DNA of 64,000 nucleotides from Streptomyces chrestomyceticus JCM 4735 (GTDB taxonomy: Bacteria > Actinomycetota > Actinomycetes > Streptomycetales > Streptomycetaceae), in the NCBI RefSeq assembly GCF_003865135.1, contig NZ_BHZC01000001.1, positions 8,184,001 through 8,248,000 of the forward strand, read 5' to 3'. The notes under the pieces are model-generated. The model was not told the DNA's origin. It ran no database searches and saw nothing but the letters and a program-made list of their open reading frames with translations. The position numbers and the translations under genes are program-made. How positions within the stretch are numbered: position 1 is the first letter of the stretch; the number at the start of each line of letters is the position of its first letter. Below, piece by piece: positions 28,257 to 37,005 of this stretch.

Positions 28257-28676
28257 GTGACCTTGGAGGATCTCGTCCGGCTCCGCCGGGCCCGTGACCT
28301 GATGGACCGCGAGTACGCGAAGCCGCTCGACGTCCCCGCGCTGGCCCGCACCGCGCTCATGTCGGCGGGCCACTTCTCCCGCAGCTTCCGCGCCGCCTTC
28401 GGAGAGACGCCGTACAGCTACCTGATGACGCGCCGCATCGAGCGGGCCAAGGCGCTGCTGCGGCGGGGCGACCTGTCGGTGACGGAGGTCTGCTTCGAGG
28501 TCGGCTGTACCTCGCTGGGGTCGTTCAGCTCGCGGTTCACCGAGCTGGTGGGCGAGAGCCCGAGCGCGTACCGGGCCCGCAGCCACGACGAGGGCGCCGC
28601 CATCCCCGCCTGCTACGCCAAGATCTACACGCGACCGGTCAGGAATGGAGAAGCGCGGCCCGCTCCCCGCCCGTAG
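28257..28676 (+). CDS. AraC family transcriptional regulator
   Basis: This 139-residue protein is essentially the AraC DNA-binding domain. It contains two helix-turn-helix units, DVPALARTALMSAGHFSRSF (about residues 25-44) and VTEVCFEVGCTSLGSFSSRF (about 79-98), and lacks a sugar-binding domain. The GTG start matches the typical family start TLEDLVRLRRARD; an upstream ATG at 28167 gives an unlikely tail. It lies 10 bases before the VOC gene, which it probably controls. Confidence 0.88.
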   Translation: MTLEDLVRLRRARDLMDREYAKPLDVPALARTALMSAGHFSRSFRAAFGETPYSYLMTRRIERAKALLRRGDLSVTEVCFEVGCTSLGSFSSRFTELVGESPSAYRARSHDEGAAIPACYAKIYTRPVRNGEARPAPRP

Positions 28677-28686
28677 CGTTGTCCGC

Positions 28687-29103
28687 ATGGATATCAGCCT
28701 TTCCACCTGCTTCATCGCCGTCGACGACCACGACAAGGCGCTCGCCTTCTACCGGGACGTGCTCGGCCTGGAAGTACGCAACGACGTCAGCTTCGAGGGG
28801 ATGCGCTGGGTGACCGTCGGCGCCCCGTCGCAGCCCGACGTGAACATCGTTCTCGAACCGCCCCTCGCGGACCCGAACGCCTCGCCCGCCGACCGCGAGG
28901 CCCTGACGGAACTCCTGGCCAAGGGCCTGCTGCGGGCCGTCATCTTCACGACCGACGACTGCGACGCCACCTTCGAGCGCATCCGCGCCGCGGGCGGCGA
29001 GGTGCTCCAGGAGCCGGTCGACCAGCCGTACGGCGTCCGCGACTGCGCCTTCCGCGACCCGTCCGGCAACATGCTGCGCTTCAACCAGGCCCGCAAGCAG
29101 TGA
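28687..29103 (+). CDS. VOC family (glyoxalase-like) protein
   Basis: This 138-residue protein has the paired beta-alpha-beta-beta-beta fold of the vicinal oxygen chelate family: CFIAVDDHDKALAFYRDVLG at the start and DCAFRDPSGNMLRF at the end, the latter with the metal-ligand region. It is widely found as a dioxygenase, glyoxalase or resistance protein; the substrate is unknown. TAGCGT ends seven bases before the ATG, so it may also be read from its own leaderless transcript. A strong terminator follows. Confidence 0.9.
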   Translation: MDISLSTCFIAVDDHDKALAFYRDVLGLEVRNDVSFEGMRWVTVGAPSQPDVNIVLEPPLADPNASPADREALTELLAKGLLRAVIFTTDDCDATFERIRAAGGEVLQEPVDQPYGVRDCAFRDPSGNMLRFNQARKQ

Positions 29104-29129
29104 GCGCGGCGCACGACGCCTGAGGACAG

Positions 29130-29170
29130 CCGGGCCGCTTCCCCGTCCATCCACAGGGGAAGCGGCCCGG
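29130..29170 (+). terminator. Terminator after VOC gene
   Basis: A perfect 15-bp stem (CCGGGCCGCTTCCCC and its complement) encloses an 11-base loop, 26 bases after the stop. Confidence 0.88.
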
Positions 29171-29259
29171 CCTGCGTATGGCAAGGGCGGCAGCGACGGC
29201 CGGATGACGCCTGCTCTGGCCGGATAGCTCCTCAACAACGCCCGCCTCTCCAGCCACAC

Positions 29260-29276
29260 TTGTACGGTACGTACAA
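29260..29276 (+). promoter_or_regulatory. Inverted repeat TTGTACG-GTA-CGTACAA
   Basis: Perfect seven-base arms with a three-base spacer lie 32 bases upstream of the ferric-reductase-like gene. This is a likely repressor site. Confidence 0.5.
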
Positions 29277-29308
29277 CGCGTTGGTGACCGCTGTCCGAAG
29301 GGCCCCTG

Positions 29309-30301
29309 ATGCACTCCGAAACAACAGGCCACGGCAGTACGCCGGCACCGTCGCCGGCGCCGGTCCGGGACAGACACCCCGCCGGCCGGGTCCCGCTGCG
29401 CGCCGACCTCAAGGCGGCCCTTCCCGACGCCGGTGCCGCGGTGGTGGTCACCGTCGCGGTGTTCGTCTTCCTGTACCTGCGCATGCGGTCCGGCGCGTCC
29501 GCGACCGTCGCGGTCATGCCCTTCATGAACGACCCCGGCACCTACTGGATGTACCTGCTCAGCCAGGCGTTCGGCTGGTCGGGGCTGCTCTGGTCGTGGG
29601 GGACGGTCATGCTCGGGCTGCTGCTGTCCGGCCCCCGGCCCGGCCGGCTGCCGGTCTCCCGGGCCGTGCTGGAGCGCTGGCACCGCACCACGAGCCTGAC
29701 GACGATGGCGCTGATGTTCGCGCACGCCCTGATGTTCGGCGCCGAACTGGTGCGCGACGCGGGCGGGACGGCCTGGCTGGCGCGCCTGTGGTCGGCGTTC
29801 GCCGACACGTTCGTGCCGGGCTGGTACGACTCGGGGACCGGCAAGCTGGCCATCCCCATCGGCCAGGGCGCCCTGTATCTCGCCGTCCCGCTGGGGCTGC
29901 TCTTCTACGTACGGCACCGTATCGGCGCGAACGCCTGGCGCCGGCTGCACCGTTTCGTCATCGTCGTGTACGTGCTGAGTGTCTGGCACACGCTGCTGTA
30001 CGGGACCAACGTCTGGTACGACGAGTGGCCGCGTACCGTCCTGTGGCTGCTGCAACTGCCCGTCGCGGTGCTCCTCCTGCTCCGGCTGCTGCGTCCCGCG
30101 CGGCGGGCCGAGCGCCTGGGGGCGCCCGGACGGCAGGGGGAGGCCGCGCCGCTGCGCTGGACGGCCCGGGCCGCGGGCCGGGCCGCTGCCGCCGCCGTGA
30201 TCGTCGGACTGCTGGCCGTGGTTCTCTCCGGCCACGACGGCGGGCGGCCCCGGCCGGACGAACCGCCCGCGACCGCCCCGGCCGGTCAGGAACCCGAGTG
30301 A
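29309..30301 (+). CDS. Ferric reductase-like transmembrane protein
   Basis: This 330-residue membrane protein resembles the heme-binding transmembrane part of the ferric reductase family. Hydrophobic segments lie at about residues 42-60, 78-102, 128-150, 185-205, 218-240 and 245-265. Candidate heme histidines are in LERWHRTTSLTTMALMFAHAL and RRLHRFVIVVYVLSVWHTLLY. There is no NAD or flavin domain, so electrons must come from another protein. The C-terminus is a Pro-rich tail with one more membrane segment. It is convergent with the cobalamin-type ABC importer genes. Confidence 0.8.
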   Translation: MHSETTGHGSTPAPSPAPVRDRHPAGRVPLRADLKAALPDAGAAVVVTVAVFVFLYLRMRSGASATVAVMPFMNDPGTYWMYLLSQAFGWSGLLWSWGTVMLGLLLSGPRPGRLPVSRAVLERWHRTTSLTTMALMFAHALMFGAELVRDAGGTAWLARLWSAFADTFVPGWYDSGTGKLAIPIGQGALYLAVPLGLLFYVRHRIGANAWRRLHRFVIVVYVLSVWHTLLYGTNVWYDEWPRTVLWLLQLPVAVLLLLRLLRPARRAERLGAPGRQGEAAPLRWTARAAGRAAAAAVIVGLLAVVLSGHDGGRPRPDEPPATAPAGQEPE

Positions 30302-30407
30302 CCTGCGACTGGTCCAGCCCCTCAAGAACCTGAGTGACCTGTGACCGCCCCGGCCCCCACCAGCAACCGGAGCGACACCGCCCCGCCCCTCAAAAACCTG
30401 ACTGACC
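30286..30407. repeat. Three degenerate copies of a 20-bp element
   Basis: TCAGGAACCCGAGTGACCTG near 30286, TCAAGAACCTGAGTGACCTG near 30322 and TCAAAAACCTGACTGACC near 30390 are related. The first contains the stop of the ferric-reductase-like gene, and the last overlaps the end of the convergent ATPase gene. Confidence 0.6.
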
Positions 30408-31208
30408 CGGCACCGCGACAGCCGGCCGGTCACGCTCCCCAGGCAGGAACGACACCTGCGGCGCCCCCGTACGCGGGCTGACGGTGACCTCGGCCGTCAC
30501 GCCGTACACCTCGGCCAGCAGCTCCTCGGTCAGCACCTCGGCGGGCGGCCCTGACGCCGTGACCTGCCCCTTGCACAGGACGTACAGGCGGTCGCAGTAG
30601 TACGCGGCGAGGTTGAGGTCGTGCAGCGCCACCAGAACTGTGGTCGGCAGCCTGCGCAGGATGCCGAGCACCGTCAACTGGTGCTTGACGTCCAGGTGGT
30701 TGGTCGGCTCGTCGAGGACCAGCAGGGCGGGCCGCTGGGCCAGCGCGCGGGCGATGAGTACCCGCTGGCGCTCGCCGCCGGAGAGCCGGTCGAAGGACCG
30801 GTCCGCCAGCCCGGCCGCGTCCACCGACTCCAGGGCCCACGCCACCAGCGAGGCGTCCTCGGCGCTGTCGCCGTCGAGCAGCCGTTTGTGCGGAGTGCGC
30901 CCCATCGCGACGACCTCGCGCACGGTCAGGTCGAAGTCGGCGGCCGACTCCTGCACCACGGCGGCCACCGTACGGGCCAGCCGCCGTACCGGCAGCGACC
31001 AGGCGTCCGTGCCGTCCACCCGGACCTGTCCCGCGTCGGGCCGCAGCACCCGGTAGACGGCGCGCAGCAGGCTGGACTTGCCGCTGCCGTTGGGCCCGAC
31101 CAGGCCGACCACCTCACCGGGCCGGGCGGTCAGGGAGACGTCGCGCACCAGGCGGTGCGCCCCGGCGGTGAGGGTGAGACCGTCGACGGTCAGTTCGGTC
31201 GCGCTCAT
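30390..31208 (-). CDS. ABC transporter ATP-binding protein (BtuD/FepC type)
   Basis: This 272-residue ATPase powers the importer formed with the two upstream genes. Walker A is VGPNGSGKSSLL, the signature is DRLSGGERQRVLIARALAQ, Walker B is ALLVLDEPTNHLD and the switch histidine is in VALHDLNLAAYYCD. The ATG at 31208 has GAGGAG upstream and would overlap the corrected permease stop as ATGA. Because the operon is led by a cobalamin riboswitch, the substrate is probably a corrinoid rather than a siderophore. Confidence 0.92.
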   Translation of the reverse strand: MSATELTVDGLTLTAGAHRLVRDVSLTARPGEVVGLVGPNGSGKSSLLRAVYRVLRPDAGQVRVDGTDAWSLPVRRLARTVAAVVQESAADFDLTVREVVAMGRTPHKRLLDGDSAEDASLVAWALESVDAAGLADRSFDRLSGGERQRVLIARALAQRPALLVLDEPTNHLDVKHQLTVLGILRRLPTTVLVALHDLNLAAYYCDRLYVLCKGQVTASGPPAEVLTEELLAEVYGVTAEVTVSPRTGAPQVSFLPGERDRPAVAVPGQSGF

Positions 31209-32304
31209 GCCACTCCTCGGTGCACGGTACGGCGGGCGTCCCGGCGCATCAGCCACAGGAAGAACGGTCCGCCGCACAGCGCGGTCAGCACCCCGACGGG
31301 ATCTCCATGGGCGCGGCGACGGTACGCGCCGCGATGTCGGCCCAGATCAGGAACACCGCGCCGGCCAGTGCGGCGGCGGGCAGCACCCGGCGGTGGTCAC
31401 CGCCCACGAACAGGCGCACCACGTGCGGCAGCATCAGGCCCACGAAGCCGATCGGCCCGGCCGCGGCGACCAGGACGCCGGTGACGAGCGAGAGCAGGAC
31501 GAACATCCGGGCCCGGAACCGGGCCACGTCCAGCCCCATCGTCGTGGCGGCCTCCTCACCCGCCAGCAGCAGGTTCAGCGACCGGGCCTGGACCAGCAGG
31601 ACGGCGATGCCCAGCAGCAGCGCCAGGCCCGGCAGCCACAGCGTGCTCCACTGCACCCCGCCGAGGCCCCCGAGGGTCCAGGCGAGCACCGCCCGGGCCT
31701 CGTTGCCCCGGTCGGAGGTCAGCAGCAGGATGTCCATCACCGCCGTGAGGACCGCCGCCATCGCCACTCCCGACAGCACCAGCCGTACGGAGGTGATGCG
31801 CCCGCCGGTACGGGCCGTCGTGTAGACGAGCAGCAGCGTCAGCAGCGCGCCGGCGAAGGCGGCGGCCGACAGCGACACCGGACCGAACAGGGTCACCCCG
31901 AAGACGATCACCAGGACGGCGCCCAGGGACGCACCCGAGGAGACGCCCAGCAGATACGGCTCCGCCAGCGGGTTGCGGACCAGTGCCTGCATGGCCGTAC
32001 CGATCACCGCGAGCCCCGCGCCGGTCACCGCGCCGAGCGCCACCCGCGGCGCCCGTACGTCCAGCACGATGGTCTCGCGCGCCCGGGACCACCCCGGGTC
32101 CGGCAGGTCGGCGCCCAGCGCGTGGGTCACGATGCCCCACACCTCACCGGGCGGCACGTGCACCGACCCGATCGCCATCCCCGCCGTGGCGGAGACCAGC
32201 AGCAGCACGCCCAGCACGACGAGGGTGACGGCGAAGGACCGGCGGCGCGGCGGCGTCCCGGGCCGGTGCTCGGGGACGGCCGCCGTCCCGGCGGCGGCGG
32301 TCAC
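31205..32304 (-). pseudogene. FecCD/BtuC-type permease, frameshifted near the C-terminus
   Basis: This is the membrane subunit of a BtuC/FecCD importer with about ten membrane segments (PRVALGAVTGAGLAVIGTAM, NPLAEPYLLGVSSGASLGA, GPIGFVGLMLPHVVRLFVG). As read, the frame stops at 31285 just after APMEIPSGC. One extra base near 31297 restores the normal ending EIPVGVLTALCGGPFFLWLM and a stop at 31205, overlapping the ATPase start as ATGA. The GTG start overlaps the binding-protein stop. I believe the gene is intact in the organism. Confidence 0.85.
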
Positions 32305-33349
32305 CGGAACCGCTCGGGGTGCAGGGCGCGGGCCAGCTCCTCCACCGCGTACGGCGGCCGCACCCCCACCAGGGTCGCGGTCAGCGGCAGTACGACGAAC
32401 CGTTTGTTCTTCACCGCGGGCACGTCGGCGAGCGCGGGCTGCGACAGCAGGAACTGCTTCTTCTGCTCGACGCTCCCGGCCCCCGCGTAGTCGTAGATCG
32501 CGATGACCTCGGGCTTCCGCTCGACGACCTGCTCCCAGGACGCGTCTCCGAAGACCTTGTCCAGGTCCGCGAACACGTTCCGGCCGCCCGCGCGCTGGAT
32601 GATCTCGGTGCCGAGACTCTTGCCGCCGGCGGTGAAGGCCGCCTTGTCGCCGCTGTCGTACACGAAGACCGGTACGGCGGGGGCGCCCTTGACCGCCTCG
32701 GTGGTCCGGTCCACCCGCGCCTTGAGGCCGGCGGCCAGCTCGGCGGCCCGGTCCCGTACGCCGAAGATGCTGCCGACCGTGCGGACCTCGTCGTACGTGT
32801 CCTGCATGGACACCTGCTTCTTCCCGCAGTACTCGCGGTTGAGGTAGGTGTTGATCCCGGCGTCGGCGAACGCCTTGCGCGAGCGGCCCTCGTTCTCGGC
32901 GAACGCGCTGGCGTACCCGCCGTAGACGAGGTCCGGGCCGGCTTCCAGCACGGTCTCGAAGGACGGTTCCTTCTTCGCCAGTTGGGGCAGCGCCTCGTAG
33001 TCCTTGCGCAGGTGCGGCAGGACGGCCGAGTCGGGGAAGGCGGTGCCGATCATCCGGTCCTTGAGGCCCAGCGCCAGCATCAGCTCGGCGGGGTGCTGGT
33101 GGATGGTGAGCACCCGGGAGGGCGGCTTCCGGTAGGTGGTGCGGATGCCGCAGTTGTCGATGGTGACCGGGAAGCCTTTCGCCGCGGTGGCCGCGGGCTC
33201 CGCGTCACCCGCGGTGTCCCGCGCCGTGCCGCAGCCGCCCAGCAGTACGGCGGACAGGGCCAGGGCCACCGCCGGTGCCGCGGCGCGCCGGAACCGGCGC
33301 CGCCGGGCGGCGGGGGGAGAAAAGGGGGACGGGTCGTGCCGTCGTACAC
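32301..33349 (-). pseudogene. Cobalamin-type ABC substrate-binding lipoprotein, frameshifted in the signal peptide
   Basis: The mature part is a BtuF/FhuD-like binding protein (RVLTIHQHPAELMLALGLKD, GPDLVYGGYASAF, NKRFVVLPLTATLVGV). As read, the longest in-frame start is at 33269, leaving a signal peptide without its basic region. A GTG at 33349 with AGGAGG six bases upstream is in another frame; one extra G in the five-G run at 33324-33328 would join them as YDGTTRPPFSPPAARRRRFR plus the hydrophobic core and lipobox LLGGC. The riboswitch lies directly upstream. This is probably an intact lipoprotein gene with a sequence error. Confidence 0.82.
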
Positions 33350-33389
33350 GTAAAGCCTCCTGCGGAGTCCGCGCTCCTCGGAACGGGCC

Positions 33390-33549
33390 CGCGACAGGCC
33401 AGTGTTCTGACTCCCGGATCGACGTTCCCCCGGCCGCCCCGCGCCGCGCGCGGTGGCCCGAACTGCCTGATGAAAGGTCACTCCCCGGTCACAGTGGCGG
33501 GACCGCGCCGGACTCGCACCGGCTTCCTGTCTCCCGTCGCGGTGATGAC
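33390..33549 (-). ncRNA. Cobalamin riboswitch controlling the ABC importer
   Basis: Read on the minus strand, the leader contains GGAAGCCGGTGCGAGTCCGG, then CCCGCCACTGTGACC, and at its 3' side GGGAGTCAGAACACTGGCC. These are the conserved core segments of the AdoCbl riboswitch in the right order. It ends about 40 bases before the GTG of the binding-protein gene, so translation is probably blocked when cobalamin is plentiful. Confidence 0.92.
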
Positions 33550-33555
33550 CAGGTG

Positions 33556-33584
33556 ATATTACGGTCGGCCGGACCGTGGGCAAA
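33556..33584 (-). promoter_or_regulatory. Promoter of the importer operon
   Basis: On the minus strand TTTGCC (33579-33584) and TAATAT (33556-33561) are separated by 17 bases, placing the transcription start just before the riboswitch. Confidence 0.6.
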
Positions 33585-33658
33585 GGGCGCGCGTACGGTT
33601 CCGCGCGCCGTCCGCGGTGTACGGGCGCCGGGCCCCGCCGTGCGGCCCGGCGCCCCGG

Positions 33659-34408
33659 TCACGCCGCGCGGACCGCCCGGAGCACCAGCCGCTCGGCGTC
33701 CTGGTCGTACGGGCGGCCGTCGAAGCCCCCGAAGACCTCGATCTCCTGGAAGCCCGCCTCCCCGGCCATCCGCCGCAACTCCACGGCGCTGTAGACGAAC
33801 CAGACCAGGCTCGTCCGCGTCACCCGGTCGCCCCGTACGAGCACCCAGTCGCTGCGCAGCCGTGCCCAGTCGTCCAGCACCGTGTCGGTCTGCACCAGCA
33901 GGTCGTCGCCGCGCTGTACGACCTTCGGCGGTGTGACCCTACGGGCCAGCAGTTCCTTTCCGGCCATGTCCAGCAGCAGGGTCCCGCCGGGTGCCAGGCA
34001 GTCGTGCATCGTGCGCAGCACCCGGGCGTTGTCGGCGGGGTCCTCGAAATAGCCGAACGAGGTGAACATGTTGAGGACCACGTCGAAGGCCCCGGGCTCG
34101 GAGAACTCCCGCATGTCGGCCTGGACGTAGCGGGCGGTGACTCCGGCGTCGGCGGCCCGCTTCCTGGCCCGGTCCAGCATCGCCGGGCTGCGGTCGACCC
34201 CCGTCACACCGAAGCCCCGGCGGGCGAGCGGAACGGTGAACACCCCTGGACCGCAGCACAGGTCCAGCACCCGGGCCCCGGCCGGGAAGGACAGCAGGGG
34301 AGAGGTGTCGAGCAGCTCCTCGGCCTGGGTGTAGCGGCTGTCGGAGAAGAGGAAGTCGTAGAACTCGGTCCAGAAGTCATCGTCCTGGAATCCGCCCGTG
34401 TGCGTCAT
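33659..34408 (-). CDS. SAM-dependent methyltransferase
   Basis: This 249-residue class I methyltransferase has motif I in ARVLDLCCGPGVFTVPLARR and the adenosine loop in GVTGVDRSPAMLD, followed by FDVVLNMFTSFGYFEDPADN. It is the last gene of a five-gene operon led by a cobalamin riboswitch. Its start overlaps the MFS gene by 32 bases. The family usually methylates N, O or C of small molecules, so a tailoring role on the product of the upstream enzymes is likely. The acceptor is unknown. Confidence 0.9.
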   Translation of the reverse strand: MTHTGGFQDDDFWTEFYDFLFSDSRYTQAEELLDTSPLLSFPAGARVLDLCCGPGVFTVPLARRGFGVTGVDRSPAMLDRARKRAADAGVTARYVQADMREFSEPGAFDVVLNMFTSFGYFEDPADNARVLRTMHDCLAPGGTLLLDMAGKELLARRVTPPKVVQRGDDLLVQTDTVLDDWARLRSDWVLVRGDRVTRTSLVWFVYSAVELRRMAGEAGFQEIEVFGGFDGRPYDQDAERLVLRAVRAA

Positions 34409-35678
34409 CGGGTACCGGTGTTCCTTCCATGAGGTCCGTGAGGGGGGTGGCGGGGGTGAGGTCGTCAGGGGCGGCGGGAGCGGTGCCCTGCCCGCGCCGC
34501 AGGGCGAGCAGGAGCGGCGGCAGCAGGACGCACTGGGCCGCGGCGAACAGCCAGAACCAGCCGGCGTGCCCGGCGCGTTCGCCGAAGCCGTAGAGCTGTC
34601 CGCCCAGCACGCCGCTGGCGCAGGCGCCCAGACCCGCGGCGAGCCGCTGCTGTCCGAAAACCACGGCGTCCGAGCGGGGGCTGCGGCGCAGGGCCTCCAG
34701 GTCGTTCTTGAGGAAGAGCACGATGTCGCCGAGCGTGATGAGGACACCGCCCGCCAGCAGGGCGGTTCGCGTACCGGCCGCCAGGACCGCCATCCCGGCG
34801 GCCAGTCCCGCGAACCCGACCGCCAGGGCGACGGGATAGCGCATCCGCCGGATGGCGCCCGACGCGAGCGGCTGGACGACGATGACCAGGAGGAAGCAGG
34901 TCAGCAGCACCAGGCTGTAGAACTCGCTGGAGGCGCGCTCGACGGCGTACACGGCGAGGTAGTGCTGGAAGTGGAAGTAGAGGTAGAACGCCAGGCCGTT
35001 GGCGACGAAGGGGAGGACGGCGATACCGGTGAGCAGGCCCTGGCCGGCCGCCGGCGCGCTGCCGGACCGTTCCTTCTCCGGCCCCACCGCCGGCAGCCGC
35101 GCATGCCCCACGGCCACCACGGCGAACAGCGCCGTCACGACGAGGAACAGCGGGGCAGGAGACGACAGTACGAACGGGCCCGCGACGAGCGGGCCCACGG
35201 CCATCCCCGCGTTGAGCGCCGCGTTGCCCGCGGACAGGAACGCGGGACGACGCTCCTCGGCCACACCGTGCACCAGGTACGCCTTGTTGGCCGGCAGGTA
35301 CAGCGCGGCGCCGCAGCAGGTCAGGATCAGCGCCGCCACCGCCACCGGCGGCCACCGCAGCGCCGCCAGGAACGCCGCGAAGCCCGCCGTACGGATCACC
35401 AGCGCCCACAGCATCGTGCGCCGCAGCCCCACCCGGTCGGCGAGCGCCCCGCCGAGCACCCCTCCCGAGAACTGCACGAGGGACGCGGCGGCCAGCACCA
35501 CACCGACCGCCCCGAGCCCCATGCCCAGCCGCTCGTGAAGGAAGACCGACATGAACGGCAGGACCATGAAACTGCCGAGCGGGATGAGGAAGGAGCTGAG
35601 CAGCAGGAAGCGCAGCGGCCCGGTGAGGCTGGACAGCGCGGTGCGGAACTTCGGGCCGCCGTCCGTGCGTTCAGTCAC
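34377..35678 (-). CDS. MFS transporter
   Basis: This 433-residue inner-membrane protein has about twelve hydrophobic segments. The loop after the second segment, GGALADRVGLRRTMLWAL, carries the MFS DRxGRR-type motif. The GTG start overlaps the ATP-grasp stop by eight bases. In this operon it most simply exports the product, though uptake cannot be excluded. The C-terminal 30 residues are Pro/Asp-rich and overlap the methyltransferase start. Confidence 0.9.
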   Translation of the reverse strand: MTERTDGGPKFRTALSSLTGPLRFLLLSSFLIPLGSFMVLPFMSVFLHERLGMGLGAVGVVLAAASLVQFSGGVLGGALADRVGLRRTMLWALVIRTAGFAAFLAALRWPPVAVAALILTCCGAALYLPANKAYLVHGVAEERRPAFLSAGNAALNAGMAVGPLVAGPFVLSSPAPLFLVVTALFAVVAVGHARLPAVGPEKERSGSAPAAGQGLLTGIAVLPFVANGLAFYLYFHFQHYLAVYAVERASSEFYSLVLLTCFLLVIVVQPLASGAIRRMRYPVALAVGFAGLAAGMAVLAAGTRTALLAGGVLITLGDIVLFLKNDLEALRRSPRSDAVVFGQQRLAAGLGACASGVLGGQLYGFGERAGHAGWFWLFAAAQCVLLPPLLLALRRGQGTAPAAPDDLTPATPLTDLMEGTPVPDDAHGRIPGR

Positions 35679-37005
35679 CGGAACCCTGGCCCGCCTGGCT
35701 CGCCGTCGCCGCAGCCGCCGTACCGGTCGCGCCCGTTGTAGCGGCCGCGTCCGTCACGCCTGCCCCGTCCGCCGCCCCCGCCGCACGGAACGGCTCCGTC
35801 CGCACCCGTACGGCATTGGCCGCCGCGACCGCGCAGTGCGTGGCCAGTTCGGCCGTCTCGCCCTCCGCGTAGACGATGCCCGCGTAACCGCGGCTGTCGC
35901 CCAGGTGCTCGACGGGGTCGCCGGTCCGCTTGACCGGGTACCAGGTGGGGGAGCCCGGCATGTCCGGCAGCCGGTCGAGTCCGTCGACGCCCGTGAACAC
36001 CCCTGGTTCCGCCGGGTACCCGAGGACGAAGGCCGAGGCGGGGCCGCCGGGCAGCTCCGCGTCCATGAGTCCGGGTCGGCTGCCGAGGGCCGCTTCCACC
36101 ATCGCCTCGTACACGTTCACGCCGAGAGCCCGGCACAGCCCTTCACCGACGAGCGCGCCGCCGATCCGCGGGTTGATCTCCACCACTTCCGGGCCGTCGG
36201 TGGTCAGGGCGAACTCCACGTGGGCGAACCGGTCGGTGTAGCCGACGGCGGCCAGCACGTCGTCCAGCCACCGCTCCAGGGCGTCCCGGCGCGGCTGCGG
36301 GAAGGCGACGGGGAACGCGGTGATCTCCTCCCGGAAGTGCGGCTCGGGCGACATCAGCCGGCTGGAGACGCCCAGCAGCCGGGTCCGCCCAGCCCAGGTG
36401 AGGGTCTCCGCGCTGTACACCGGTCCGGAGAAGTACGGTTCGGCGAACAGACGGCCCTTGAGCTGCCGTCCGGCGGCCTCGGCCAGCGCCGCGTCCAGCT
36501 CCCGCTCGTCCCGTACCAGCCAGACGTTCTGGCTTCCGGTGCCCGCGGTGTCCTTGAGGATCGCGGGCAGGCCCACCGCCTTCACCAGCAGCGCCGCCGT
36601 CGCCGGGTCGCCGCTGTCCGCCTCCGCCGCGCGGGCCCGGGTCAGCCCGGCCTCGAACAGCCGGTCCCGTACGGCGGCCTTGTCCCGGGCCAGCCGCAGT
36701 ACCGCCGCGTCGAGGCCGGGCAGCCCGAAGCGGGCGGTGAGTTCGGCGCCGACCAGCATCCAGGTGTCGGTCGAGCTGATCAGCCCCCGCAGGTCCGGGA
36801 TCCGGCCGAGTTGTTCCGCCACCAGTTCCGTGTCGAAGGTGTCGGTCTCCACCACGTCGAGGGCGCCCGCGGGCAGCCGCTCCAGCTCGTACGCGTAGTA
36901 CGCGGGGTCGCGGGTCAGCAGCCGCAGCGGCTCGCCCAACTGGGCGGCGGCGCGCGTCAGGTGGCCCAGCCCGAAGGTGAGCGCTTCCAGGCAGACCACG
37001 GTCAT
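35671..37005 (-). CDS. ATP-grasp ligase
   Basis: This 444-residue protein has the carboxylate-amine ligase form of the ATP-grasp fold. Nucleotide-binding lysines lie in LPAILKDTAGTGSQNVWLV, and the metal and ATP residues in FAHVEFALTTDGPEVVEINPRIGG is split at position 252 (Glu, then E-x-N-x-R). It should join a carboxylate, activated as acyl-phosphate, to an amine. The last 60 residues are an Ala/Thr/Gly-rich tail. The ATG overlaps the PLP-enzyme stop as ATGA. It presumably couples the PLP-enzyme product to a second amino acid or acid. Confidence 0.88.
   Translation of the reverse strand: MTVVCLEALTFGLGHLTRAAAQLGEPLRLLTRDPAYYAYELERLPAGALDVVETDTFDTELVAEQLGRIPDLRGLISSTDTWMLVGAELTARFGLPGLDAAVLRLARDKAAVRDRLFEAGLTRARAAEADSGDPATAALLVKAVGLPAILKDTAGTGSQNVWLVRDERELDAALAEAAGRQLKGRLFAEPYFSGPVYSAETLTWAGRTRLLGVSSRLMSPEPHFREEITAFPVAFPQPRRDALERWLDDVLAAVGYTDRFAHVEFALTTDGPEVVEINPRIGGALVGEGLCRALGVNVYEAMVEAALGSRPGLMDAELPGGPASAFVLGYPAEPGVFTGVDGLDRLPDMPGSPTWYPVKRTGDPVEHLGDSRGYAGIVYAEGETAELATHCAVAAANAVRVRTEPFRAAGAADGAGVTDAAATTGATGTAAAATASQAGQGSGD

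Noticed and set aside
29309..33349. Siderophore assignment of the ABC importer
   Set aside because: The protein family fits iron or corrinoid transport equally, but the cobalamin riboswitch directly upstream makes corrinoid transport more likely.
33136..33936. Plus-strand frame over the first riboswitch
   Set aside because: The minus-strand RNA core explains the sequence; the frame has no domain.
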